52,621 nucleotides of DNA from a virus (IMGVR_UViG_3300018405_000026:1-52621); one strand, 5' to 3'. Counted from the stretch's first letter, positions 21,705 to 31,782 are shown. Numbers and translations are program-made. Notes: generated by a model from the letters alone, not told the origin.

Positions 21705-22752
21705 TGAGTATCACTCCTTGCAGATAAGCAGGTACGCCGTTGTCAACTATCAAGCTTTCTGCCACTCCGTTTATTTTCACATTGCTGACGCTTCTAACCC
21801 CTTGAACCCGGTCAATCACTGTTAATATTTTAAATATCTTAATTTCTGAATCATTAAAGGCTTCTCCGGCTAAGTAGATTTGCAACTCGTTTCGAATTAA
21901 CTCTTCCACGTTAGTCATCTCAAAGTCGATATCCAATCGGATATCTGCTTCAATTGTTACGGCTACGGCATTGATACTTTCAACTGTTACGATTGCCCCA
22001 ATCGGTGCCACACCTAACCCATGGCCACGAGGCTCGGGATCAAGGTATTCTTGCAACTGTGCTACCAGCTCAGCACTCGCCTCTGAACCAGTCGCGTCAG
22101 TAATTGCCACTTTAACCGTATTAGCGCCGTTCCAGAGCGGTTCAATCTTCACCGAGCCAACACCTTCAAAGTCTCTCGCCCACGCTTCGTATTGCGCAAC
22201 CGTCCCGAACAAAGAGGGCGCTCTTACTCTAGCAGCGGTTCTTTCTCGCAAGTCGTCATCGCTTTCTTCATCTTCCCCCGCAATGACGACACGTCCTAAT
22301 ACCGCACCACTGAACGTGTCCAGCGGGTCGATGTTTAACAATTCGCCCTGAATCGTGTTACCTTCAGCGCCTAAATCCTCAGACGTTAGAAAATACATTC
22401 CTCCACCATTATCTTGCGTCACGATAAAATTGGCGTCTGTGTCAATGATTGAAAATCTTGTGCCAATAGGAATGCTCTCAATAAAAAAAGCTTCTCGTAA
22501 CGCTGCCGAAGCCGGCATACGGTCCACACCGAATTGAGACGCTAATCGTGTCAATCCCTCGCCATAAGCTGTATCCAAAAATTGAGTGTTGGAATACTCT
22601 TCTAGATACATGTACTGTATAGCAATCTCTTGGGCAATTGCTGCGGTTAAGTTGTACAACGCTGACCCTTGACGTAAATCATATTTTTCACGAAAGCGAT
22701 CCAGCGCATCGCTTAGAATCTCATCAAATTCTTTAGTTTGTATTAAAACCAA
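21691..22752 (-). CDS. Baseplate J-like protein XkdT
   Basis: The 353-aa protein shows the baseplate_J pattern: LSDALDRFREKYDLRQGSAL, FLDTAYGEGLTRLASQFGVD, REAFF...IPIGTRFSI, GRVVIAGEDEESDDDLRERT. It assembles the wedge of the contractile-tail baseplate (Mu gp47, P2 gpJ, PBSX XkdT). It is read from TTG 22752, with GGAGGTGG 9 nt upstream at the end of the DUF2634 gene. Confidence 0.93.
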   Translation of the reverse strand: MVLIQTKEFDEILSDALDRFREKYDLRQGSALYNLTAAIAQEIAIQYMYLEEYSNTQFLDTAYGEGLTRLASQFGVDRMPASAALREAFFIESIPIGTRFSIIDTDANFIVTQDNGGGMYFLTSEDLGAEGNTIQGELLNIDPLDTFSGAVLGRVVIAGEDEESDDDLRERTAARVRAPSLFGTVAQYEAWARDFEGVGSVKIEPLWNGANTVKVAITDATGSEASAELVAQLQEYLDPEPRGHGLGVAPIGAIVTVESINAVAVTIEADIRLDIDFEMTNVEELIRNELQIYLAGEAFNDSEIKIFKILTVIDRVQGVRSVSNVKINGVAESLIVDNGVPAYLQGVILNDIS

Positions 22753-23191
22753 AATCTGCCACCTCCTCCATTGCGCCGAAAATGGTGTCTACTGTAAAGG
22801 TCAAACGGTATTCATTACCGTCGAACACTTTATCGAAACCGTGGATATCTAATATCCGGTCATCTTCATTTAGCGCTTCTTTTATGCGACGTTCGATTTC
22901 CACATCTACAAATTCGGCGTCGTTGCCGTATAAATCTTCTGATTCAATGCCGTAGCTGTGGTCGTAAATCGTACGAGTAAATCGCTCTGTCGTTAACATC
23001 CGTCGGATGCTTTGCTTCAAAGCGTTTACGCCGTCAATCTCTCTTAAAATGTCTGTTTCATCCAGTGTCAAGGAAGGAGGATGTTCTTCCGACGCTGAAA
23101 CGACATCCATGTTTTCACTTTGAACTGCATCTTCAATAGCGGCCCAAGCCTCCAAGCTGAAATCGCGTATTGGTCTTTCTGGAACACTCAT
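22733..23191 (-). CDS. Baseplate protein XkdS-like (DUF2634, gp25-like)
   Basis: The 152-aa protein has the DUF2634 pattern: LTLDETDILREIDGVNALKQ, IYDHSYGIESEDLYG, EIERRIKEALNEDDRILDIH. This family is the PBSX XkdS / T4 gp25-like wedge protein that begins sheath assembly. It lies between the tail hydrolase and XkdT, overlapping both. Confidence 0.9.
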   Translation of the reverse strand: MSVPERPIRDFSLEAWAAIEDAVQSENMDVVSASEEHPPSLTLDETDILREIDGVNALKQSIRRMLTTERFTRTIYDHSYGIESEDLYGNDAEFVDVEIERRIKEALNEDDRILDIHGFDKVFDGNEYRLTFTVDTIFGAMEEVADFGFNTN

Positions 23192-25506
23192 CCTGTAACC
23201 CTCCTATATCCTGTAATTTGCATTGAGTCCGCCCGCTGATAAATAACACCAAGTGATGGCGTGGCGGCGTGTACTAGTGATTTAGGGCTACTTAAAGTAG
23301 GTCCTAAATAAATACCGACGTGACCTGGATACATAATCAAATCGCCACGCTTCAACTCACCTCGACTAATCGTCTTAAATGGTGCTTGGTTGGCATTCAT
23401 CGTGTAAGTCGTACTCCGGTGGTTAATCTTAAAACCAGCCTCCCGATAGGCATAATAGACCAATCCGCTACAATCGAACGAGTTAGGGCCGACTGCACCT
23501 AGTATATAAGGCTTACCTACTTGAGCAATTGCCTTACTAATAGCTGCCTCAATCTTAGACGCTGTTGCATTAGAGATGGCTGGTGTATTCGCACTAGCCC
23601 CTGTACCAGCTAGACGATACCAGCGTGTATTTGAACTAGTGTAACCGGCTATCGGCGTGATCACGATTCCATTCTTTGAATATGTACAATGAATAATTCG
23701 GTTCGAATCGTAGACCACACCGGTATGTCCGGCCGCTCCAGCAGACCTGCCCGGGGTTCCGGTGACAAATATATCCCCGCGCCGAATTTCATTGCGGTTG
23801 ATTCGGATCAATCGGTTCCCCTCGTAGCCAAATAGCGTTTCCGTTGTTCCTGGCCAAGTTCCTACCGGAAGAAATCCGGCATGCATCAACGCATAAAAAA
23901 CAGCACTTGAACAGTCGTAACTGTTTGGTCCTGTCCGATTTGCCATTGAATAAGTAACTTTGCCCAATCTTGCTTCAAACCACTGTAAGATCTTTTCGAC
24001 GCGTGCGTCTGTTTGATAGTCAGTAGGATTGGCCACTTGGTTAATATTAATCGCCTGCACGTCATCGGTCTGTTTAGACAGATTCGTCTTAACTACCGAA
24101 TCGCTCGTATTGTACCCGAAAGCTTTGATTACGCCCCACATGATGTTTTTAAATGTCGCTTGGTTATTTTCAAACGGTGGACTGTAAACATTTAAGAATG
24201 CTTCGTAACTTGCCAAGCCTTGCTCAACGTAGCGATAGCGAACGTATTTGAACCACTCGCCGATACCTACGTTTTTACTTGGGAATTTAACCCAATACCG
24301 ATCACCGTAATAGACTTTTGGGTATTGCGGTGCAGTGGCAGCTGTCATACACCCGTAGTTGTGGTCTACTTTACCAGGATGCCCTCGGCCAAAGGTTGTT
24401 TCTTTCGCCCAAACACCAAGTGCCGCTCCTACTGATATACCGTAATAATCGGACCAGCGTTTAATGGTTTCGCCTTGCCCAATAAGAGGACTGTCCGAAT
24501 AATAACTTTTTAAAAAGTTATCAATGTAAGTTCCCGTCACGTGTGGAGGGTCGGCTGAGTTCATTTTAAAACGGTTGATTTCCTCTAAGTTCCAGCCAAC
24601 TGTTGAGACAGCTGTTGCTCGTGTCGCTTTACTGATGTCAAAAGTTGAAGCTTTCGGCTGTACGAGTCCTCCGCTTGATGGACGGAAAACCTTACCTTTG
24701 TATCTTGCATAATAATATTCAGCCCATTCACCTCGTTTAGGTTGCGTTTGATTAGCTGGTCGTTCGAAATTCTTCATAAAAGCTCGAGCTAAATTTGTTG
24801 GGCTGTCTGTCGACGTTTTAAAGGCTTGATAAGACATCGGAAATTCATCTGTCATGATCCAATGTCTTAGCGTGTCGCCGTTAACCGAGGTCAGTTGTGC
24901 TTTGATGTCAGTTGGGTCCAGATTATTTGCTTTAGCCCAATTGTGAAAGATTGAAGCGGGTGTCCACTGAACTAATCCAAACCCTCGTTGCATATTACCC
25001 ACGTCTAAATTCTCGTAAATACCGGGGTTATGCGATGATTCGACGTGCGTGTTGCCTAAAAACCCAGCGGCCGCCTGTTCGCTCCACCCATTATCTTTAA
25101 GCCACGTCCAGATGAATTGAGCATTCTCTTCCATTTGACTGTCTTTAAGCCAAGCGTTCGAACTTGTGACTGTACCGTAATTACCATATCCGTTAGTAAT
25201 GCCTAAATTGGCAGAACCATCACTATTTAGTCGACCCAGCTGCGTTGATGTGAATTTAGGTAAGGCATAATAATGACCTCCCGTATCTTGTCGAATTAAG
25301 AATATTTTCTGATTAAGTGACTCTGGACCTAGTTGATCCGCCCACGTGATTGTGACCAGCTCTCGGGACAACTCGATATTGTTTTCTAATCTGATTTTGA
25401 GCGGATTAATTGAGGTAATCGTTCCCGCAGAGACTTTCGCAAATTGTCTATTATCAATAAAGTTATTGATTAAGTGTTTTAAATTGTCGACATTAACTTT
25501 AGACAC
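23188..25506 (-). CDS. Multidomain tail/baseplate peptidoglycan hydrolase
   Basis: The start is GTG 25506 (MSKVNVDNLKHLINN), with AGGAGGT 5 nt upstream; an upstream GTG overlaps that site. The 772-aa protein has an N-terminal DUF2577-like baseplate segment (about 1-100), a phage tail lysozyme (about 120-280, FIWTWLKDNGWSEQAAAGFL, NTHVESSHNPG), a glucosaminidase-like domain (about 325-475, ALGVWAKETTFGRGHPGKVD) and two NlpC/P60 peptidase domains (SYDCSSAVFYALMHAGF, AAGHTGVVY; SFDCSGLVYYAYREAGF, YPGHVGIYLG). It would open the cell wall during DNA injection. All Cys/His pairs are visible. Confidence 0.9.
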   Translation of the reverse strand: MSKVNVDNLKHLINNFIDNRQFAKVSAGTITSINPLKIRLENNIELSRELVTITWADQLGPESLNQKIFLIRQDTGGHYYALPKFTSTQLGRLNSDGSANLGITNGYGNYGTVTSSNAWLKDSQMEENAQFIWTWLKDNGWSEQAAAGFLGNTHVESSHNPGIYENLDVGNMQRGFGLVQWTPASIFHNWAKANNLDPTDIKAQLTSVNGDTLRHWIMTDEFPMSYQAFKTSTDSPTNLARAFMKNFERPANQTQPKRGEWAEYYYARYKGKVFRPSSGGLVQPKASTFDISKATRATAVSTVGWNLEEINRFKMNSADPPHVTGTYIDNFLKSYYSDSPLIGQGETIKRWSDYYGISVGAALGVWAKETTFGRGHPGKVDHNYGCMTAATAPQYPKVYYGDRYWVKFPSKNVGIGEWFKYVRYRYVEQGLASYEAFLNVYSPPFENNQATFKNIMWGVIKAFGYNTSDSVVKTNLSKQTDDVQAININQVANPTDYQTDARVEKILQWFEARLGKVTYSMANRTGPNSYDCSSAVFYALMHAGFLPVGTWPGTTETLFGYEGNRLIRINRNEIRRGDIFVTGTPGRSAGAAGHTGVVYDSNRIIHCTYSKNGIVITPIAGYTSSNTRWYRLAGTGASANTPAISNATASKIEAAISKAIAQVGKPYILGAVGPNSFDCSGLVYYAYREAGFKINHRSTTYTMNANQAPFKTISRGELKRGDLIMYPGHVGIYLGPTLSSPKSLVHAATPSLGVIYQRADSMQITGYRRVTG

Positions 25507-25508
25507 GT

Positions 25509-26465
25509 TTAACCTCCTAACCACAACTCAACTTCCATTGTGTGTGAGCTGGCTGTAACTTTATGGTCTACTGATTCCAATAGATACCACCCTTTCACTT
25601 TGATTTCTGGTAAGTCTACAAATGCAGACCTGCCCGCAATAAAATCAAAATCACCTACACTCATGGATAGTTTAATCGTTTCTTTCGGTTTATTTTTCAA
25701 TTTGATCAGCATTTGTCCCATACTGTTAATTTGTGCCGCGTTGAGGTTTTCATCGACTACCTTAAAGTATTGTAGCCGTCCCCATTTCTTAATATTATTA
25801 CTGTCAATAAAATGGTACATCGTACGTTTACCGTACTCGCCGTCCTCGTGTAGCAATTTCACGACGTTAGCTGAATCTTCGATACTGCGTTCATAATCAA
25901 AGTCCGTTACGATTGACCCTTCGCCTAAAATGGTTAATATCGCCAAATTCTTCGGATAGTCCAATCGAAGTTCGCCGTAATCATCCCAGAAAACGGTTAG
26001 TTCACCAGTTTGTACAAGAATTTGGTCGATGCTTTCTTCGATAATATCCAGCGCTGTTTTTTCCTCTTTTAGCATGGTCGGCATTTTAGCTGAAGGTCCT
26101 ACCAATTTCCCGACTTTTAATTCAAAGTCTTTTGCGATACTCGTGATAATGCTTGCCAGTGTGCTGTTTTGAAACACATATGTTTCTTTCCTCAATAGAT
26201 ATTTCTTCTGGTCAAAAAACGTTAACAAGTGTTTGCCGTTCTTGTTACGGCGTATTCTAAATAGGTAGCCGTAAAATAATTTATGTGTTCCGGCCGTCAA
26301 AGCAAGCATTGAACCTTCTGGAAAGTTCATCGTACTTAATAACTCAACTTCCAATTTAGACGGTGAACCGCTTCGTTTTGAGCTAAGATTAAAGCTTTTA
26401 ACCACCGGCGCAAGGTCCCAGACCTCGCCTGATAAAACATTTTGAAAATACAATTTATATATCAT
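25509..26465 (-). CDS. Baseplate hub protein XkdQ-like (gpD/gp27-like)
   Basis: The 318-aa protein matches PBSX XkdQ: IYKLYFQNVLSGEVWDLAPV, GSPSKLEVELLSTMNFPEGS, WDDYGELRLDYPKNLA, FDYERSIEDSANVVKLLHED. Such proteins form the central hub of the contractile-tail baseplate, equivalent to P2 gpD N-terminus and T4 gp27. It lies between the LysM tail protein and the hydrolase, overlapping the former by 4 nt. Confidence 0.85.
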   Translation of the reverse strand: MIYKLYFQNVLSGEVWDLAPVVKSFNLSSKRSGSPSKLEVELLSTMNFPEGSMLALTAGTHKLFYGYLFRIRRNKNGKHLLTFFDQKKYLLRKETYVFQNSTLASIITSIAKDFELKVGKLVGPSAKMPTMLKEEKTALDIIEESIDQILVQTGELTVFWDDYGELRLDYPKNLAILTILGEGSIVTDFDYERSIEDSANVVKLLHEDGEYGKRTMYHFIDSNNIKKWGRLQYFKVVDENLNAAQINSMGQMLIKLKNKPKETIKLSMSVGDFDFIAGRSAFVDLPEIKVKGWYLLESVDHKVTASSHTMEVELWLGG

Positions 26466-27364
26466 GGGATTGTTAACACCATCCCTGCGTAAATCAAATC
26501 AGGGTTCTTAATGACTGATTTATTCGCGTTATATATTTTCTTCCACTGCATTTCATCTCCGTAAAACTTCTTAGAAATCTTACGTAAATAATCACCTTTT
26601 ACAACTTTATATGTTTTCGCTTTAGGCGCCGTAGTCGTTTTGGCTTCGGTTCCTGGTATCAAAAACACTTGTCCAGGATAAATCAAGTTAGGGTTTTTAA
26701 TCTTGGCTTTATTCGCTGCCACAATGCCGTTCACTAGCGCTGTCGTCGCTTTGCCGTAATACTTCCTAGCAATGCCCCAAAGAGTGTCACCTTTGACCAC
26801 CGTATGCATAATCGGCTTCTTAACCTGTTCTGGTGGCTTAGGAGGCGTCTCTTTGTCACGAGGCGGTGTTTTAGTCGGTGGTGCTGGTTTTGGTGTTTCT
26901 TTAGGTTTTTCTTTTTCGACAATAATCAATTTCTTTTCTTGTAGTTTCCTGTACTCGATAAAACTGATCTTATAGAGAATATCCGTCTCATAGCCGTGTT
27001 TCGTGCCTGTTTCAAAATTTTGAATATAATACAGTTGACTCGTATTCCCATGTTCTAGCGCGGAGCCAAACACTCCTGAAATAACCACCCTGACAGGCTG
27101 ATTCGCACGTTTCCACTCACGTAATTTCTGAATAAAATATTTAGCATCCATGCCTTTTGAAATGTAATTGCCGTCTTTTAGAGTGGGTAAAAAGGATTCC
27201 CAAGACAATGTTTGTAATTCTGAGTAGCCTGGAATCGGAGTACCGCCGAGGTTTAATACCTCGATGACTTCGATTTTTTGATTTTCATTTGACTTAATTT
27301 CATCAGGATTGACCGGCACAGTTAACAGTGTGCCGTCTTGACCTTTAATAAATATTTTGACCAT
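26462..27364 (-). CDS. LysM tail protein XkdP-like, two LysM motifs
   Basis: The 300-aa protein has an N-terminal XkdP-like part (about 1-155, NPDEIKSNENQKIEVIEVLN, FIQKLREWKRANQPVRVVI), a proline/threonine-rich linker (about 157-185) and two LysM motifs (about 187-235 HTVVKGDTLWGIARKYYGK; 252-300 YKVVKGDYLRKISKKFYGD). XkdP-type proteins link tape measure and hub, and LysM binds peptidoglycan. Two LysM motifs exceed the one usual in XkdP. Confidence 0.88.
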   Translation of the reverse strand: MVKIFIKGQDGTLLTVPVNPDEIKSNENQKIEVIEVLNLGGTPIPGYSELQTLSWESFLPTLKDGNYISKGMDAKYFIQKLREWKRANQPVRVVISGVFGSALEHGNTSQLYYIQNFETGTKHGYETDILYKISFIEYRKLQEKKLIIVEKEKPKETPKPAPPTKTPPRDKETPPKPPEQVKKPIMHTVVKGDTLWGIARKYYGKATTALVNGIVAANKAKIKNPNLIYPGQVFLIPGTEAKTTTAPKAKTYKVVKGDYLRKISKKFYGDEMQWKKIYNANKSVIKNPDLIYAGMVLTIP

Positions 27365-27382
27365 AAGTTAAACTGCTCCTTT

Positions 27383-30300
27383 CTAAACCGGCAACCCTTC
27401 TACGCCGTCGTGAATTGCATCTAATAAATCATCGTTAAATTGCGCGATGAAATCTTCATATTCTTGTTCGGTGTTGATTGATTCAATGTTTGTCGTGACT
27501 TGCGGTGTCATGGTGATGTAATTTTGTTGCCATTTCTGTTTGGCCACATCACGGATGAGATTAAGTGTTTCCTCATCCATTGTAATCTCATCTTCAATTT
27601 CGCCCACTGAATCTAATTTTCCGCCTGTTGGATTTGAACCTCCGCCGACTTCTGGCGCCTCTGGTATTTCAGGCATGTCTAAGTCGTTAAACATATCTGC
27701 AATATCTTTACCGGCATTCCCACTTTGGAAATCTGATAGAAGTTTTCCTAATTGTGCCTCCCAGTTTTCGCCTTTGGCATATCCGCGGTCAAATGATCCC
27801 GACAAGTCTTTAAAGTCAAAGTAATCGGCTTTCCACTGATCCGGTGCTTCTGGGGCCGACTTTCCATTGATCCAATCTGCTAAACCTGACGTAAAATCAA
27901 TGCGTTCCCACTGCGCGGTTTCTGGCATTTCCATACCTTCTAGAGCCGCTCGCAAGCTGTCACCTAGTTGGATATCAGAAGCATTGCCTCTTGACGTCGG
28001 CGTAGGTGCTTGCAGACCAGATGTAAAATTACTTACCTTTCCTGCGTAATTGGCTCGTCCTAACGACACTTGACCAATGGGCCCGATACTTACTCCTGGA
28101 ATCTTATCTAAAGCGGAAATCATGTCATTGATACCGCCAAGAACAGCATTTAACATACCTTCGATGCCGGATATTACGCCATTGATCATACCGTCTATAC
28201 CTTGTGCAATGGCAGTAGCCATGTTTCCAGCAGCCGAGGCAATGTTATACCAAACCTTTTCGGCTTCGTATTTCAAGGTATTAAACCCGTTAATAGCGCC
28301 GTTAATTAATCCGCTGACACTATCTAAGATGCCTATCATCATGTTGCCTGCAAATTGTTTAAATCCAAACCACAGCATGTTCCAATAGTTAATACCGGCA
28401 AACCAGGCCATGCCTGCGCCGTTAACAACGGATTGGACGAGATATAATATGCCAAATGCAATGAGCGCCACCGTCATTTGTAAACCGTACCACAGTAATT
28501 GGATCGCGTAGATACCGGCTTGCCACAAGTTGACGATAAAATTAACTACACCGATCACACTATTGACGATTGCGATTGCGATGTTGATTATTAAATCCCA
28601 TAGGACGTATAGCACACCTATGATAATACCGGTAGCCGATACGGCGGCACCTGTGAAATGATTCCACATGGCAACTCCCGCATATAGGGCAGCTACTATT
28701 GCAAGTAGCCCTCCAACTACCCAGGTAATCGGACTAGCTAACAGCGCAGCGTTAAACCCGTGTTGTGCAGCAGTCGCTACAAAAGTAGCTCCGGCTAACA
28801 TCATGGTCCTTGCAGCCCCTACAGCTTTCGTTGAGTTAGAGATAGCTTCGATTCCAGCTGTAATCATCAAGTGCGTTTTATAGATGATCAAGGCGGCAGT
28901 GTAGATTCCTAAAGCAGTAGCAGCAGCGTAAACGAATGGTGCGATCGTTGCCCAATGCTCACTGATGAGTCCACCGAGACTACCTAACACGTCCATGATC
29001 CCGACAACGACCGTTGACAGGACATATAAAGCTGATACAGCAGTACTTACAAACTGCTCAACGGCTTGACTGTTAGCCAAGTCATTAATTCTCTGAAGAA
29101 CCGGTTCAAACGCTTCTAGTGCGCTGTTTTTGAAACCTGTCCAAACTTGCGACCAAGTTCTAGGCATTGATTCGAATTTAGCATTGATATCGTCTGCAGC
29201 TGCAAACATCGCATTTTTAACAATATCCGCCGTCAGTTCTCCTTCAGCAGCAATTTCTCGTATCTCGCCTTTAGTAACTCCTAGATAATCTGCGATAGCT
29301 TGGATAATCGTCGGAGCCTGTTCCATGACAGAGTTCAATTCGTCCCCGCGTAACACGCCCGATGCTAAAGCTTGCGTTAACTGCAAAGTAGCTCCGGAAG
29401 CTTCCTGTGCGCTTGTACCAGCTAGTGTAAATTGTTTATTGATTAATTCAGCAAACTGAACGATTTCACCTGATCCGCTGAATGCGTCTCCGGCCAAAGT
29501 TCCTAATTTTCCTACCATGTCAGCAGTTGCTTGATATTCCATGCGCGATCGTTGCGCTGAGGCGAACACCATATTTTGTAATTCTGCTGTTGTTTGCAAA
29601 CCGTCATTCATTAAGTCTAGTCTAGCAATCGTTTGTGAGTATCTATCGGATAGGCCGACAACTGACTGTACTGCCTGATTGGCTCCGATTGCAACAGCGA
29701 CGTTTCTCAAAGTATTGACCAATTCGTTACTCGAACCGACTCCATTTTCAACTGTTGAGTTGAATTGGCTTTGGGCGGTTGTGTTTTCTCTGATTTGACG
29801 TTCAATCTGCCCGACTTGCGTATTCAACCGGTTGTAAGCCGCATGTGCCGCTTCGGTGTTAACGTCTGACAAGCCATTAGCGACTTCGTCTTGCGTCCGT
29901 AACAGCGATTGTAGGTTCGCACGTAGCGATTCAATCTGGTTATTAGCACCAGGTGATATAACGCCTTCAATTGGCTCTAAATTAGCAATAGATTGTTGAA
30001 TGCCGTTAATCCTGTTTTGCATTGTTTGAAAATCACTCATAATAGCAGGTGATGCTCTTAACTCACGCGCGAGTGCGTTTAAGTTAGCTTGAGATTGACT
30101 AGCACGTTCCAGCATTAGATTTGCCGAGGCCATTTCTTGCTGATAGCGTGTCAATCCGTCAGTTAAAAACACCTCTGGCTGTTCGATTGGTAGCCATTCC
30201 ATTTCGAGAGGAATAGGTTCAAATTCTGGTGGTGCGAAACTGTCTAATCCGCTGTCGTCAAAAAGTAATGGCACTTTGATAGCTTCTGGTTGAGCAATAT

Positions 30301-31183
30301 TCCATTCTGGTAATTGAGGCATGACAGGAAGGTCTATTGGTTCTAAGTTCGTGTTAATGGCACTTTCAAAGTTCGGTATAACAGCGACTTCTAAATCTTC
30401 TAAACTCATACCTTGTGTATTAAAAGTTGGCACAACTTCGACCGGAATGTCGTCTAAGTCAGTGATAGATTCAAAGACCGGTGTAAGCTGAATATCAGTT
30501 CGAATCTTCGCTAGATTCTCTGACATCTTGGCCATCTTGCTAGACATTGATTCGAAGCCTAGTGGGTTTTGGTCAAATTCTAACGGTGCTTGTAAAGACG
30601 TGCCTTTCACTTTTCCGAGAATCGCATTCATTCGTGTCGTTGCGTCACCGAGTTGATTCATGTTTTCGGTCATCTTCACCAGCTTGGTAGACGTTGTGTC
30701 AAAATCAATCGGGTTCTGGTTAATTTTCATGGGGCCGGCTAACGAAGTGTCCTTCACTTTTCCCAGAATGTCGTTCATTCGTATTGTTGCGTCACTTAGC
30801 TGATTTACATTGCCTGTTGCTTTTTTAAGTAAATTTGAGTCAGACGCTAAATCGCTCATCTCGCTACCAATCGCTCTGAAATCTGTCATGTTCACCGCTT
30901 CAAATGCGTTTAGTAACTCGTCAGAGCTTGTGCGAACTTGCGCTTCTGTCGCTTGCACATTGGTAACTAGTCGACTGTTAGAAGCAACTACGCCATTTAC
31001 TTGTGCGCTCATTGTGCGGTCGATGCCTATCATTGTTTGGTTCACACGTTCTGCCGTGTTGATGAGACGTTCAAAGCTATTGACGATTTTGTTGATTGTC
31101 CCTGACACACGATCCGTTAGTTGTAGACTAGTGCTACCTCCTGATCCGGTACCAGTTCCTCCTGTTGGTGGGTTTTCTGCCAT
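27383..31183 (-). CDS. Tail tape measure protein
   Basis: The start is ATG 31183 (MAENPPTGGTGTG), 8 nt after AGGAGG. The 1266-aa protein has coiled-coil helical N-terminal two-fifths with MTENMNQLGDATTRMNAIL/MSENLAK repeats, a tape-measure N-terminal domain (about 480-680, SGSGEIVQFAELINKQFTL, GVLRGDELNSVMEQAPTIIQ, IREIAAEGELTADIVKNAMF), several transmembrane-like helices (about 720-900) and a soluble C-terminus. It fixes tail length and may form the membrane channel at injection. It follows the chaperone frameshift pair as expected. Confidence 0.95.
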   Translation of the reverse strand: MAENPPTGGTGTGSGGSTSLQLTDRVSGTINKIVNSFERLINTAERVNQTMIGIDRTMSAQVNGVVASNSRLVTNVQATEAQVRTSSDELLNAFEAVNMTDFRAIGSEMSDLASDSNLLKKATGNVNQLSDATIRMNDILGKVKDTSLAGPMKINQNPIDFDTTSTKLVKMTENMNQLGDATTRMNAILGKVKGTSLQAPLEFDQNPLGFESMSSKMAKMSENLAKIRTDIQLTPVFESITDLDDIPVEVVPTFNTQGMSLEDLEVAVIPNFESAINTNLEPIDLPVMPQLPEWNIAQPEAIKVPLLFDDSGLDSFAPPEFEPIPLEMEWLPIEQPEVFLTDGLTRYQQEMASANLMLERASQSQANLNALARELRASPAIMSDFQTMQNRINGIQQSIANLEPIEGVISPGANNQIESLRANLQSLLRTQDEVANGLSDVNTEAAHAAYNRLNTQVGQIERQIRENTTAQSQFNSTVENGVGSSNELVNTLRNVAVAIGANQAVQSVVGLSDRYSQTIARLDLMNDGLQTTAELQNMVFASAQRSRMEYQATADMVGKLGTLAGDAFSGSGEIVQFAELINKQFTLAGTSAQEASGATLQLTQALASGVLRGDELNSVMEQAPTIIQAIADYLGVTKGEIREIAAEGELTADIVKNAMFAAADDINAKFESMPRTWSQVWTGFKNSALEAFEPVLQRINDLANSQAVEQFVSTAVSALYVLSTVVVGIMDVLGSLGGLISEHWATIAPFVYAAATALGIYTAALIIYKTHLMITAGIEAISNSTKAVGAARTMMLAGATFVATAAQHGFNAALLASPITWVVGGLLAIVAALYAGVAMWNHFTGAAVSATGIIIGVLYVLWDLIINIAIAIVNSVIGVVNFIVNLWQAGIYAIQLLWYGLQMTVALIAFGILYLVQSVVNGAGMAWFAGINYWNMLWFGFKQFAGNMMIGILDSVSGLINGAINGFNTLKYEAEKVWYNIASAAGNMATAIAQGIDGMINGVISGIEGMLNAVLGGINDMISALDKIPGVSIGPIGQVSLGRANYAGKVSNFTSGLQAPTPTSRGNASDIQLGDSLRAALEGMEMPETAQWERIDFTSGLADWINGKSAPEAPDQWKADYFDFKDLSGSFDRGYAKGENWEAQLGKLLSDFQSGNAGKDIADMFNDLDMPEIPEAPEVGGGSNPTGGKLDSVGEIEDEITMDEETLNLIRDVAKQKWQQNYITMTPQVTTNIESINTEQEYEDFIAQFNDDLLDAIHDGVEGLPV

Positions 31184-31202
31184 ACTTTTCACCTCCTATT
31201 AG

Positions 31203-31762
31203 TTATTTTTTAGCTCGACTTGCTTTCATTTCTTTTGCATTTATTTCAGTTGAAGCGATCATGAAAGCACGGTGCTCCTCGCTGTATGATTCCCACTTTT
31301 CAGGTGTGATGTGCTGATTTTGAAAAAGCACGTGAAGGATTCGACTTTCTGTATCGCTCTCAATTAGTTTTTTGCTTGTTTAATCTTCTCGTTAATGTCT
31401 TGGTTAAAGCCTGACTCTTCTAGGATAGCTTCAACAATTAATGTTTGCTCTGCCCAGTTAAACATTTCGTTATACAATTCAGCTTCGCCCATTACTCCGT
31501 AAGACTCCTGAATTTCAGTATTTGATAGAGGGGGGTTAACGATTGAGGCAATTGCTAATTTCTCGTTGTATGCTGAGCCGTCCATTTCTTTTTTAGTTTG
31601 ACGTCCTTGCTTGCGTTCCACCATTGACTCTTTTTGGATTCGTTTGTTTTCTGCACCGGAAATGACTTTTAGTGTGATTGGTTCCTCGAATGATTCTAAA
31701 TAGATGTCAAAAGTAGTCGCTTCTTTTTTGTTTTGTTTGAAAAATGCTGTTAATTTACTCAT
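31203..31762 (-). CDS. Tail assembly chaperone, -1 frameshift product (XkdN plus extension)
   Basis: Reading shifts back one base at the A AAA AAC at 31373-31367, just before the XkdN stop. It continues for 54 codons (LIESDTESRILHVLFQ...) to TAA 31203, giving 186 aa. The extension has no start codon or ribosome binding site of its own and ends 20 nt before the tape measure start. This copies the lambda gpG/gpGT arrangement. The long form would bridge tape measure and tube subunits during tail assembly. Confidence 0.85.
31364..31762 (-). CDS. Tail assembly chaperone XkdN-like, short form
   Basis: The 132-aa protein (MSKLTAFFKQNKKEATTFDI..., KVISGAENKRIQKESMVERK, AIASIVNPPLSNTEIQESYG) matches PBSX XkdN, placed between tail tube and tape measure. 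It ends KQAKN at TAA 31364, directly after the slippery heptamer. The short form would coat the tape measure in excess over the frameshifted form. Confidence 0.9.
   Translation of the reverse strand: MSKLTAFFKQNKKEATTFDIYLESFEEPITLKVISGAENKRIQKESMVERKQGRQTKKEMDGSAYNEKLAIASIVNPPLSNTEIQESYGVMGEAELYNEMFNWAEQTLIVEAILEESGFNQDINEKIKQAKN
31367..31373 (-). other. Programmed -1 frameshift site A AAA AAC
   Basis: The minus strand reads GCA AAA AAC TAA; A AAA AAC fits X XXY YYZ exactly, in phase, and is followed at once by the zero-frame stop. No obvious downstream stem was seen. Confidence 0.85.
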
Positions 31763-31782
31763 AGTTGTTTTTTTCCTCCTAA

